From Auanema rhodensis (lineage: Eukaryota > Nematoda > Chromadorea > Rhabditida > Rhabditidae): a DNA stretch of 64,000 bases. A model generated the notes under the pieces. The model did no database searches and was not told the origin of the DNA. It saw nothing but the letters and a program-made list of their open reading frames with translations. Within the stretch, counting starts at the first letter, position 1; the number at the start of each line of letters is the position of its first letter. The position numbers and the translations under genes are program-made. Shown piece after piece: positions 36,789-48,372 of this stretch. The stretch is from positions 2,542,001-2,606,000 of the forward strand of contig OZ059897.1 of NCBI GenBank assembly GCA_964057225.1. Direction: 5' to 3'.

Positions 36789-37140
36789 AGTATAGTGCAT
36801 TCGATGCGGATTTTTAAGCTGCGTTGATCTGTGTTATCAGATTTGCGCTAGCTTAAAAATGCACCGAGTAATCAACTGATATAGGTTCACACTTATATCC
36901 TCGATTTTCACCCTGAAGAATTAATTTTTTCGTTGAATAACATTGTCCACCGTCTTTGCCTTGAAAAAAGAAATCTAAAAACTCCTACTTTTTGTGAAAT
37001 TATTTAGAAATTTTTCCTTGAAAATTTTTGTCACAATGTTTTTGGAAGCAATGTTGAGTGTACATGGGAACTCAACATACACTAATGCATTATTTTTCAA
37101 ACGATCATAACTAATTTTTGTATAGAGCGTTTTGTAATGT
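36789..37140 (+). repeat. 352-bp monomer m106, second CCTTG variant
   Basis: It is nearly identical to m104, with the same T162C and CCTTG change. The right end reads CGTTTTGTAATG, one base different from m104. It marks the end of the duplicated pair, after which the 351-bp register resumes at 37141. Confidence 0.93.
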
Positions 37141-38895
37141 AGTATAGTGCATTCGATGCGGATTTTTAAGCTGCGTTGATCTGTGTTATCAGATTTGAGT
37201 TAGCTTAAAAATGCACCGAGATATCAACTGATATATGTTCACACTTATATCCTCGATTTTCACCCTGAAGAAATGATTTTTTCGTTGAAAAACATTGTCC
37301 ATCGTATTCGTCTTGAAAAAAGAAATCTAAAAACATCTACTTTTTGTGAAATTATTTAGAAATTTTTCGGGAAAATTTTTGTCAAAATGTTTTTGGAAGC
37401 AATGTTGAGTGTACATGGGAACTCAACATACACTAATGCATTATTTTTTAAACGATCATAACTAATTTTTGTATAGAGCGTTTCTCATTGTAGTATAGTG
37501 CATTCGATGTGGATTTTTAAGCTGCGTTGATCTGTGTTATCAGATTTGAGTTAACTTAAAAATGCACCGAGATATCAACTGATATAGGTTCACACTTATA
37601 TCCTCGATTTTCACCCTGAAGAAATGATTTTTTCGTTGAAAAACATTGTCCATCGTCTTCGTCTTGAAAAAAGGAATCTAAAAAGATCTACTTTTTGTGA
37701 AATTATTTAGAAATTTTTCGGGAAAATTTTTGTCAAAATGTTTTTGGAAGCAATGTTGAGTGTACATGGGAAATCAACATACACTAATGCATTATTTTTC
37801 AAACGATCATAACTAATTTTTGTTTAGATTGTTTCTCATTGTAGTATAGTGCATTCGATGCGGATTTTTAAGATGCGTTGATCTGTGTTATCAGATTTGA
37901 GTTAACTGAAAAATGCACCGAGATATCAACTGATATAGGTTCACACTTATATCCTCGATTTTCACCCTGAAGAAATGATTTTTTCGTTGAATAACATTGT
38001 CCATCGTCTTCGTCTTGAAAAAAGGAATCTAAAAACATCTACTTTCTGTGAAATTATTTAGAAATTTTTCGGGAAAATTTTTGTCACAATGTTTTTGGAA
38101 GCAATGTTGAGTGTACATGGGAACTCAGCATACACTAATGCATTATTTTTCAAACGATCATAACTAATTTCTGTATAGAGCGTTTCTCAATGTAGTATAG
38201 TGCATTCGATGCGGATTTTTAAGCTGCGTTGATCTGTGTTATCAGATTTGAGTTAGCTTAAAAATGCACCGAGATATCAACTGATATATGTTCACACTTA
38301 TATCCTCGATTTTCACCCTGAAGAAATGATTTTTTCGTTGAAAAACATTGTCCATCGTATTCGTCTTGCAAAAAGAAATCTAAAAACTTCTACTTTTTGT
38401 GAAATTATTTAGAAATTTTTCGGGAAAATTTTTGTCAAAATGTTTTTGGAAGCAATGTTGAGTGTACATGGGAACTCAACATACACTAATGCATTATTTT
38501 TCAAACGATCATAACTAATTTTTGTATAGAGCGTTTTTCATTGTAGTATAGTGCATTCGATGCGGATTTTTAAGCTGCGTTGATCTGTGTTATCAGATTT
38601 GAGTTAACTTAAAAATGCACCGAGATATCAACTGATATAGGTTCACACTTATATCCTCGATTTTCACCCTGAAGAAATGATTTTTTCGTTGAAAAACATT
38701 GTCCATCGTATTTGTCTTGAAAAAAGGAATCTAAAAACATCTACTTTTTGTGAAATTATTTAGAAATTTTTCGGGAAAATTTTTGTCAAAATGTTTTTGG
38801 AAGCAATGTTGAGTGTACATGGGAACTCAACATACACTAATGCATTATTTTTCAAACGATCATAACTAATTTTTGTATAGAGCGTTTCTCAATGT
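37141..38895 (+). repeat. Irregular monomers m107-m111
   Basis: No HOR period is visible. m107 and m110 are A-like with A63G. m108 has C19T and the A333T/G338T/C339T right end that later marks N and X units. m109 has C31A and T66G (markers of O units) plus T204C and A286G. m111 is B/A-like with C169T. These look like early or rearranged versions of units amplified in the next block. Confidence 0.75.
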
Positions 38896-41800
38896 AGTAT
38901 AGTGCATTCGATGCGGATTTTTAAGCTGCGTTGATCTGTGTTATCAGATTTGAGTTAACTTAAAAATGCACCGAGATATCAACTGATATAGGTTCACACA
39001 TATATCCTCGATTTTCACCCTGAAGAAATGATTTTTTCGTTGAAAAACATTGTCCATCGTCTTCGTCTTGAAAAAAGGAATCTAAAAACATCTACTTTTT
39101 GTGAAATTATTCAGAAATTTTTCGGGAAAATTTTTGTCAAAATGTTTTTGGAAGCAATGTTGAGTGTACATGGGAACTCAACATACACTAATGCATTATT
39201 TTTCAAACGATCATAACTAATTTTTGTATGGAGCGTTTTTCAATGTAGTATAGTGCATTCGATGCGGATTTTTAAGCTGCGTTGATCTGTGTTATCAGAT
39301 TTGCGCTAGCTTAAAAATGCACCGAGTAATCAACTGATATAGGTTCACACTTATATCCTCGATTTTCACCCTGAAGAAATGATTTTTTCGTTGAAAAACA
39401 TTGTCCATCGTCTTTGTCTTGAAAAAAGGAATCTAAAAACATCTACTTTTTGTGAAATTATTCAGAAATTTTTCGGGAAAATTTTTGTCAAAATGTTTTT
39501 GGAAGCAATGTTGAGTGTACATGGGAACTCAACATACACTAATGCATTATTTTTCAAACGATCATAACTAATTTTTGTATAGAGCGTTTCTCAATGTAGT
39601 ATAGTGCTGTCGATGCGGATTTTTAAGCTGCGTTGATCTGTGTTATCAGATTTGAGTTAGCTTAAAAATGCACCGAGATATCAACTGATATAGGTTCACA
39701 CTTATATCCTCGATTTTCACCCTGAAGAAATGATTTTTTCGTTGAAAAACATTGTCCATCGTATTCGTCTTGAAAAAAGGAATCTAAAAACATCTACTTT
39801 TTGTGAAATTATTTAGAAATTTTTCGGGAAAATTTTTGTCAAAATGTTTTTGGAAGCAATGTTGAGTGTACATGGGAACTCAACATACACTCATGCATTA
39901 TTTTTCAAACGATCATAACTAATTTTTGTTTAGATTGTTTCTCATTGTAGTATAGTGCATTCGATGCGGATTTTTAAGCTGCGTTGATCTGTGTTATCAG
40001 ATTTGAGTTAACTGAAAAATGCACCGAGATATCAACTGATATAGGTTCACACTTATATCCTCGATTTTCACCCTGAAGAAATGATTTTTTCGTTGAATAA
40101 CATTGTCCATCGTCTTCGTCTTGAAAAAAGGAATCTAAAAACATCTACTTTCTGTGAAATTATTTAGAAATTTTTCGGGAAAATTTTTGTCAAAATGTTT
40201 TTGGAAGCAATGTTGAGTGTACATGGGAACTCAACATACACTAATGCATTATTTTTCAAACGATCATAACTAATTTTTGTTTAGATTGTTTCTCATTGTA
40301 GTATAGTGCATTCGATGCGGATTTTTAAGATGCGTTGATCTGTGTTATCAGATTTGAGTTAACTGAAAAATGCACCGAGATATCAACTGATATAGGTTCA
40401 CACTTATATCCTCGATTTTCACCCTGAAGAAATGATTTTTTCGTTGAATAACATTGTCCATCGTCTTCGTCTTGAAAAAAGGAATCTAAAAACATCTACT
40501 TTTTGTGAAATTATTTAGAAATTTTTCGGGAAAATTTTTGTCAAAATGTTTTTGGAAGCAATGTTGAGTGTACATGGGAACTCAACAAACACTAATGCAT
40601 TATTTTTCAAACGATCATAACTAATTTTTGTATGGAGCGTTTTTCAATGTAGTAGAGTGCATTCGATGCGGATTTTTAAGCTGCGTTGATCTGTGTTATC
40701 AGATTTGCGCTAGCTTAAAAATGCACCGAGTAATCAACTGATATAGGTTCACACTTATATCCTCGATTTTCACCCTGAAGAAATGATTTTTTCGTTGAAA
40801 AACATTGTCCATCGTCTTCGTCTTGAAAAAAGGAATCTAAAAACATCTACTTTTTGTGAAATTATTCAGAAATTTTTCGGGAAAATTTTTGTCAAAATGT
40901 TTTTGGAAGCAATGTTGAGTGTACATGGGAACTCAACATACACTAATGCATTATTTTTCAAACGATCATAACTAATTTTTGTATAAAGCGTTTCTCAATG
41001 TAGTATAGTGCTGTCGATGCGGATTTTTAAGCTGCGTTGATCTGTGTTATCAGATTTGAGTTAGCTTAAAAATGCACCGAGATATCAACTGATATATGTT
41101 CACGCTTATATCCTCGATTTTCACACTGAAGAAATGATTTTTTCGTTGAATAACATTGTCCATCGTCTTCGTCTTGAAAAAAGGAATCTAAAAACATCTA
41201 CTTTTTGTGAAATTATTTAGAAATTTTTCGGGAAAATTTTTGTCAAAATGTTTTTGGAAGCAATGTTGAGTGTACATGGGAACTCAGCATACACTAATAC
41301 ATTATTTTTCAAACGATCATAACTAATTTTTGTATAGAGCGTTTCTCAATGTAGTATAGTGCTGTCGATGCGGATTTTTAAGCTGCGTTGATCTGTGTTA
41401 TCAGATTTGAGTTAGCTTAAAAATGCACCGAGATATCAACTGATATATGTTCACGCTTATATCCTCGATTTTCACACTGAAGAAATGATTTTTTCGTTGA
41501 ATAACATTGTCCATCGTCTTCGTCTTGAAAAAAGGAATCTAAAAACATCTACTTTTTGTGAAATTATTTAGAAATTTTTCGGGAAAATTTTTGTCAAAAT
41601 GTTTTTGGAAGCAATGTTGAGTGTACATGGGAACTCAGCATACACTAATACATTATTTTTCGAACGATCATAACTAATTTTTGTATAGAGCGTTTCTCAA
41701 TGTAGTATAGTGCTGTCGATGCGGATTTTTAAGTTGCGTTGATCTGTGTTATCAGATTTGAGTTAGCTTAAAAATGCACCGAGATATCAACTGATATATG

Positions 41801-42756
41801 TTCACGCTTATATCCTCGATTTTCACACTGAAGAAATGATTTTTTCGTTGAAAAACATTGTCCATCGTATTCGTCTTGAAAAAAGAAATCTAAAAACATC
41901 TACTTTTTGTGAAATTATTTAGAAATTTTTCGGGAAAATTTTTGTCAAAATGTTTTTGGAAGCAATGTTGAGTGTACATGGGAACTCAACATACACTAAT
42001 GCATTATTTTTCAAACGATCATAACTAATTTTTGTATAGAGCGTTTCTCATTGTAGTATAGTGCATTCGATGCGGATTTTCAAGCTGCGTTGATCTGTGT
42101 TATCAGATTTGAGTTAACTTAAAAATGCACCGAGATATCAACTGATATAGGTTCACACTTGTATCCTCGATTTTCACCCTGAAGAAATGATTTTTTCGTT
42201 GAAAAACATTGTCCATCGTATTTGTCTTGAAAAAAGGAATCTAAAAACATCTACTTTTTGTGAAATTATTTAGAAATTTTTCGGGAAAATTTTTGTCAAA
42301 ATGTTTTTGGAAGCAATGTTGAGTGTACATGGGAACTCAGCATACACTAATACATTATTTTTCAAACGATCATAACTAATTTTTGTATAGAGCGTTTCTC
42401 AATGTAGTATAGTGCTGTCGATGCGGATTTTTAAGTTGCGTTGATCTGTGTTATCAGATTTGAGTTAGCTTAAAAATGCACCGAGATATCAACTGATATA
42501 TGTTCACGCTTATATCCTCGATTTTCACACTGAAGAAATGATTTTTTCGTTGAAAAACATTGTCCATCGTATTCGTCTTGAAAAAAGAAATCTAAAAACA
42601 TCTACTTTTTGTGAAATTATTTAGAAATTTTTCGGGAAAATTTTTGTCAAAATGTTTTTGGAAGCAATGTTGAGTGTACATGGGAACTCAACATACACTA
42701 ATGCATTATTTTTCAAACGATCATAACTAATTTTTGTATAGAGCGTTTCTCATTGT
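38896..42756 (+). repeat. Large HOR, partial copy (m112-m122: L M N X O P R R S T S)
   Basis: The run L M N X O P at 38896-41001 matches m149-m154 exactly 37 monomers (12987 bp) downstream, and m129-m136 with two added units. R at 41002 is followed by a second R at 41353, then S, T, S. R and S units carry A11T/T12G (GCTGTCG), A103G and C124A, which are confined to about 39.6-55.7 kb. Confidence 0.87.
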
Positions 42757-45700
42757 AGTATAGTGCATTCGATGCGGATTTTTAAGCTGCGTTGATCTGT
42801 GTTATCAGATTTGCGCTAGCTTAAAAATGCACCGAGTAATCAACTGATATAGGTTCACACTTATATCCTCGATTTTCACCCTGAAGAAATGATTTTTTCG
42901 TTGAAAAACATTGTCCATCGTCTTTGTCTTGAAAAAAGGAATCTAAAAACATCTACTTTTTGTGAAATTATTTAGAAATTTTTCGGGAAAATTTTTGTCA
43001 AAATGTTTTTGGAAGCAATGTTGAGTGTACATGGGAACTCAACATACACTAATGCATTATTTTTCAAACGATCATAACTAATTTTTGTATAGAGCGTTTC
43101 TCAATGTAGTATAGTGCATTCGATGCGGATTTTTAAGCTGCGTTGATCTGTGTTATCAGATTTGAGTTAACTTAAAAATGCACCGAGATATCAACTGATA
43201 TAGGTTCACACATATATCCTCGATTTTCACCCTGAAGAAATGATTTTTTCGTTGAAAAACATTGTCCATCGTCTTCGTCTTGAAAAAAGGAATCTAAAAA
43301 CATCTACTTTTTGTGAAATTATTCAGAAATTTTTCGGGAAAATTTTTGTCAAAATGTTTTTGGAAGCAATGTTGAGTGTACATGGGAACTCAACATACAC
43401 TAATGCATTATTTTTCAAACGATCATAACTAATTTTTGTATAAAGCGTTTCTCAATGTAGTATAGTGCTGTCGATGCGGATTTTTAAGCTGCGTTGATCT
43501 GTGTTATCAGATTTGAGTTAGCTTAAAAATGCACCGAGATATCAACTGATATATGTTCACGCTTATATCCTCGATTTTCACACTGAAGAAATGATTTTTT
43601 CGTTGAATAACATTGTCCATCGTCTTCGTCTTGAAAAAAGGAATCTAAAAACATCTACTTTTTGTGAAATTATTTAGAAATTTTTCGGGAAAATTTTTGT
43701 CAAAATGTTTTTGGAAGCAATGTTGAGTGTACATGGGAACTCAGCATACACTAATACATTATTTTTCAAACGATCATAACTAATTTTTGTATAGAGCGTT
43801 TCTCAATGTAGTATAGTGCTGTCGATGCGGATTTTTAAGTTGCGTTGATCTGTGTTATCAGATTTGAGTTAGCTTAAAAATGCACCGAGATATCAACTGA
43901 TATATGTTCACGCTTATATCCTCGATTTTCACACTGAAGAAATGATTTTTTCGTTGAAAAACATTGTCCATCGTATTCGTCTTGAAAAAAGAAATCTAAA
44001 AACATCTACTTTTTGTGAAATTATTTAGAAATTTTTCGGGAAAATTTTTGTCAAAATGTTTTTGGAAGCAATGTTGAGTGTACATGGGAACTCAACATAC
44101 ACTAATGCATTATTTTTCAAACGATCATAACTAATTTTTGTATAGAGCGTTTCTCAATGTAGTATAGTGCTGTCGATGCGGATTTTTAAGCTGCGTTGAT
44201 CTGTGTTATCAGATTTGAGTTAGCTTAAAAATGCACCGAGATATCAACTGATATAGGTTCACACTTATATCCTCGATTTTCACCCTGAAGAAATGATTTT
44301 TTCGTTGAAAAACATTGTCCATCGTATTTGTCTTGAAAAAAGGAATCTAAAAACATCTACTTTTTGTGAAATTATTTAGAAATTTTTCGGGAAAATTTTT
44401 GTCAAAATGTTTTTGGAAGCAATGTTGAGTGTACATGGGAACTCAGCATACACTAATACATTATTTTTCAAACGATCATAACTAATTTTTGTATAGAGCG
44501 TTTCTCAATGTAGTATAGTGCTGTCGATGCGGATTTTTAAGTTGCGTTGATCTGTGTTATCAGATTTGAGTTAGCTTAAAAATGCACCGAGATATCAACT
44601 GATATATGTTCACGCTTATATCCTCGATTTTCACACTGAAGAAATGATTTTTTCGTTGAAAAACATTGTCCATCGTATTCGTCTTGAAAAAAGAAATCTA
44701 AAAACATCTACTTTTTGTGAAATTATTTAGAAATTTTTCGGGAAAATTTTTGTCAAAATGTTTTTGGAAGCAATGTTGAGTGTACATGGGAACTCAACAT
44801 ACACTAATGCATTATTTTTCAAACGATCATAACTAATTTTTGTATAGAGCGTTTCTCATTGTAGTATAGTGCATTCGATGCGGATTTTCAAGCTACGTTG
44901 ATCTGTGTTATCAGATTTGAGTTAACTTAAAAATGCACCGAGATATCAACTGATATAGGTTCACACTTGTATCCTCGATTTTCACCCTGAAGAAATGATT
45001 TTTTCGTTGAAAAACATTGTCCATCGTCTTCGTCTTGAAAAAAGGAATCTAAAAACATCTACTTTTTGTGAAATTATTCAGAAATTTTTCGGGAAAATTT
45101 TTGTCAAAATGTTTTTGGAAGCAATGTTGAGTGTACATGGGAACTCAACATACACTAATGCATTATTTTTCAAACGATCATAACTAATTTTTGTATGGAG
45201 CGTTTTTCAATGTAGTATAGTGCATTCGATGCGGATTTTTAAGCTGCGTTGATCTGTGTTATCAGATTTGCGCTAGCTTAAAAATGCACCGAGTAATCAA
45301 CTGATATAGGTTCACACTTATATCCTCGATTTTCACCCTGAAGAAATGATTTTTTCGTTGAAAAACATTGTCCATCGTCTTTGTCTTGAAAAAAGGAATC
45401 TAAAAACATCTACTTTTTGTGAAATTATTCAGAAATTTTTCGGGAAAATTTTTGTCAAAATGTTTTTGGAAGCAATGTTGAGTGTACATGGGAACTCAAC
45501 ATACACTAATGCATTATTTTTCAAACGATCATAACTAATTTTTGTATAGAGCGTTTCTCAATGTAGTATAGTGCTGTCGATGCGGATTTTTAAGCTGCGT
45601 TGATCTGTGTTATCAGATTTGAGTTAGCTTAAAAATGCACCGAGATATCAACTGATATAGGTTCACACTTATATCCTCGATTTTCACCCTGAAGAAATGA

Positions 45701-46968
45701 TTTTTTCGTTGAAAAACATTGTCCATCGTATTCGTCTTGAAAAAAGGAATCTAAAAACATCTACTTTTTGTGAAATTATTTAGAAATTTTTCGGGAAAAT
45801 TTTTGTCAAAATGTTTTTGGAAGCAATGTTGAGTGTACATGGGAACTCAACATACACTAATGCATTATTTTTCAAACGATCATAACTAATTTTTGTTTAG
45901 ATTGTTTCTCATTGTAGTATAGTGCATTCGATGCGGATTTTTAAGCTGCGTTGATCTGTGTTATCAGATTTGAGTTAACTGAAAAATGCACCGAGATATC
46001 AACTGATATAGGTTCACACTTATATCCTCGATTTTCACCCTGAAGAAATGATTTTTTCGTTGAATAACATTGTCCATCGTCTTCGTCTTGAAAAAAGGAA
46101 TCTAAAAACATCTACTTTCTGTGAAATTATTTAGAAATTTTTCGGGAAAATTTTTGTCAAAATGTTTTTGGAAGCAATGTTGAGTGTACATGGGAACTCA
46201 ACATACACTCATGCATTATTTTTCAAACGATCATAACTAATTTTTGTTTAGATTGTTTCTCATTGTAGTATAGTGCATTCGATGCGGATTTTTAAGCTGC
46301 GTTGATCTGTGTTATCAGATTTGAGTTAACTGAAAAATGCACCGAGATATCAACTGATATAGGTTCACACTTATATCCTCGATTTTCACCCTGAAGAAAT
46401 GATTTTTTCGTTGAATAACATTGTCCATCGTCTTCGTCTTGAAAAAAGGAATCTAAAAACATCTACTTTTTGTGAAATTATTTAGAAATTTTTCGGGAAA
46501 ATTTTTGTCAAAATGTTTTTGGAAGCAATGTTGAGTGTACATGGGAACTCAACATACACTAATGCATTATTTTTCAAACGATCATAACTAATTTTTGTTT
46601 AGATTGTTTCTCATTGTAGTATAGTGCATTCGATGCGGATTTTTAAGATGCGTTGATCTGTGTTATCAGATTTGAGTTAACTGAAAAATGCACCGAGATA
46701 TCAACTGATATAGGTTCACACTTATATCCTCGATTTTCACCCTGAAGAAATGATTTTTTCGTTGAATAACATTGTCCATCGTCTTCGTCTTGAAAAAAGG
46801 AATCTAAAAACATCTACTTTTTGTGAAATTATTTAGAAATTTTTCGGGAAAATTTTTGTCAAAATGTTTTTGGAAGCAATGTTGAGTGTACATGGGAACT
46901 CAACAAACACTAATGCATTATTTTTCAAACGATCATAACTAATTTTTGTATGGAGCGTTTTTCAATGT

Positions 46969-47319
46969 AGTAGAGTGCATTCGATGCGGATTTTTAAGCT
47001 GCGTTGATCTGTGTTATCAGATTTGCGCTAGCTTAAAAATGCACCGAGTAATCAACTGATATAGGTTCACACTTATATCCTCGATTTTCACCCTGAAGAA
47101 ATGATTTTTTCGTTGAAAAACATTGTCCATCGTCTTCGTCTTGAAAAAAGGAATCTAAAAACATCTACTTTTTGTGAAATTATTTAGAAATTTTTCGGGA
47201 AAATTTTTGTCAAAATGTTTTTGGAAGCAATGTTGAGTGTACATGGGAACTCAACAAACACTAATGCATTATTTTTCAAACGATCATAACTAATTTTTGT
47301 ATGGAGCGTTTTTCAATGT
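46969..47319 (+). repeat. Chimeric monomer m135 (P left, O right)
   Basis: The left part has T5G, A58C/T60C/A63G, A81T/T82A and unmodified position 150, as in P. The right part has TAG at 217, T289A, A335G and C344T, as in O. The breakpoint lies between 150 and 217. The order O, P/O, P is the duplication product of a crossover with a one-monomer offset. Confidence 0.85.
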
Positions 47320-48021
47320 AGTAGAGTGCATTCGATGCGGATTTTTAAGCTGCGTTGATCTGTGTTATCAGATTTGCGCTAGCTTAAAAATGCACCGAGT
47401 AATCAACTGATATAGGTTCACACTTATATCCTCGATTTTCACCCTGAAGAAATGATTTTTTCGTTGAAAAACATTGTCCATCGTCTTCGTCTTGAAAAAA
47501 GGAATCTAAAAACATCTACTTTTTGTGAAATTATTCAGAAATTTTTCGGGAAAATTTTTGTCAAAATGTTTTTGGAAGCAATGTTGAGTGTACATGGGAA
47601 CTCAACATACACTAATGCATTATTTTTCAAACGATCATAACTAATTTTTGTATAAAGCGTTTCTCAATGTAGTATAGTGCTGTCGATGCGGATTTTTAAG
47701 CTGCGTTGATCTGTGTTATCAGATTTGAGTTAGCTTAAAAATGCACCGAGATATCAACTGATATATGTTCACGCTTATATCCTCGATTTTCACACTGAAG
47801 AAATGATTTTTTCGTTGAATAACATTGTCCATCGTCTTCGTCTTGAAAAAAGGAATCTAAAAACATCTACTTTTTGTGAAATTATTTAGAAATTTTTCGG
47901 GAAAATTTTTGTCAAAATGTTTTTGGAAGCAATGTTGAGTGTACATGGGAACTCAGCATACACTAATACATTATTTTTCAAACGATCATAACTAATTTTT
48001 GTATAGAGCGTTTCTCAATGT

Positions 48022-48372
48022 AGTATAGTGCTGTCGATGCGGATTTTTAAGTTGCGTTGATCTGTGTTATCAGATTTGAGTTAGCTTAAAAATGCACCGA
48101 GTAATCAACTGATATAGGTTCACACTTATATCCTCGATTTTCACCCTGAAGAAATGATTTTTTCGTTGAAAAACATTGTCCATCGTCTTCGTCTTGAAAA
48201 AAGGAATCTAAAAACATCTACTTTTTGTGAAATTATTCAGAAATTTTTCGGGAAAATTTTTGTCAAAATGTTTTTGGAAGCAATGTTGAGTGTACATGGG
48301 AACTCAACATACACTAATGCATTATTTTTCAAACGATCATAACTAATTTTTGTATAAAGCGTTTCTCAATGT
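48022..48372 (+). repeat. Chimeric monomer m138 (S left, P right)
   Basis: The left end has A11T/T12G, C31T and GAGTTAGC, as in S. From position 81 onward it has A81T/T82A, T96G, CACCCTG, A166C, T217C and G336A, as in P. The breakpoint lies between 61 and 80. The order P R S/P R S is the product expected from a crossover offset by two monomers. It is inherited as m156 (54340-54690). Confidence 0.88.

Larger units (their letters stand above)
35452..37140 (+). repeat. Divergent type-G cluster (m102-m106) with length variants
   Basis: m102 is a C-like unit with private changes (T134G, G147C, T198A, T334A region). m103-m106 are type-G units with A195T, T196C and A245C. The pair m103-m104 is repeated as m105-m106. 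m103 and m105 share A286G. m104 and m106 share T162C (CCACCG) and the CCTTG insertion. This is the only place where the 351-bp register breaks. Confidence 0.9.
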
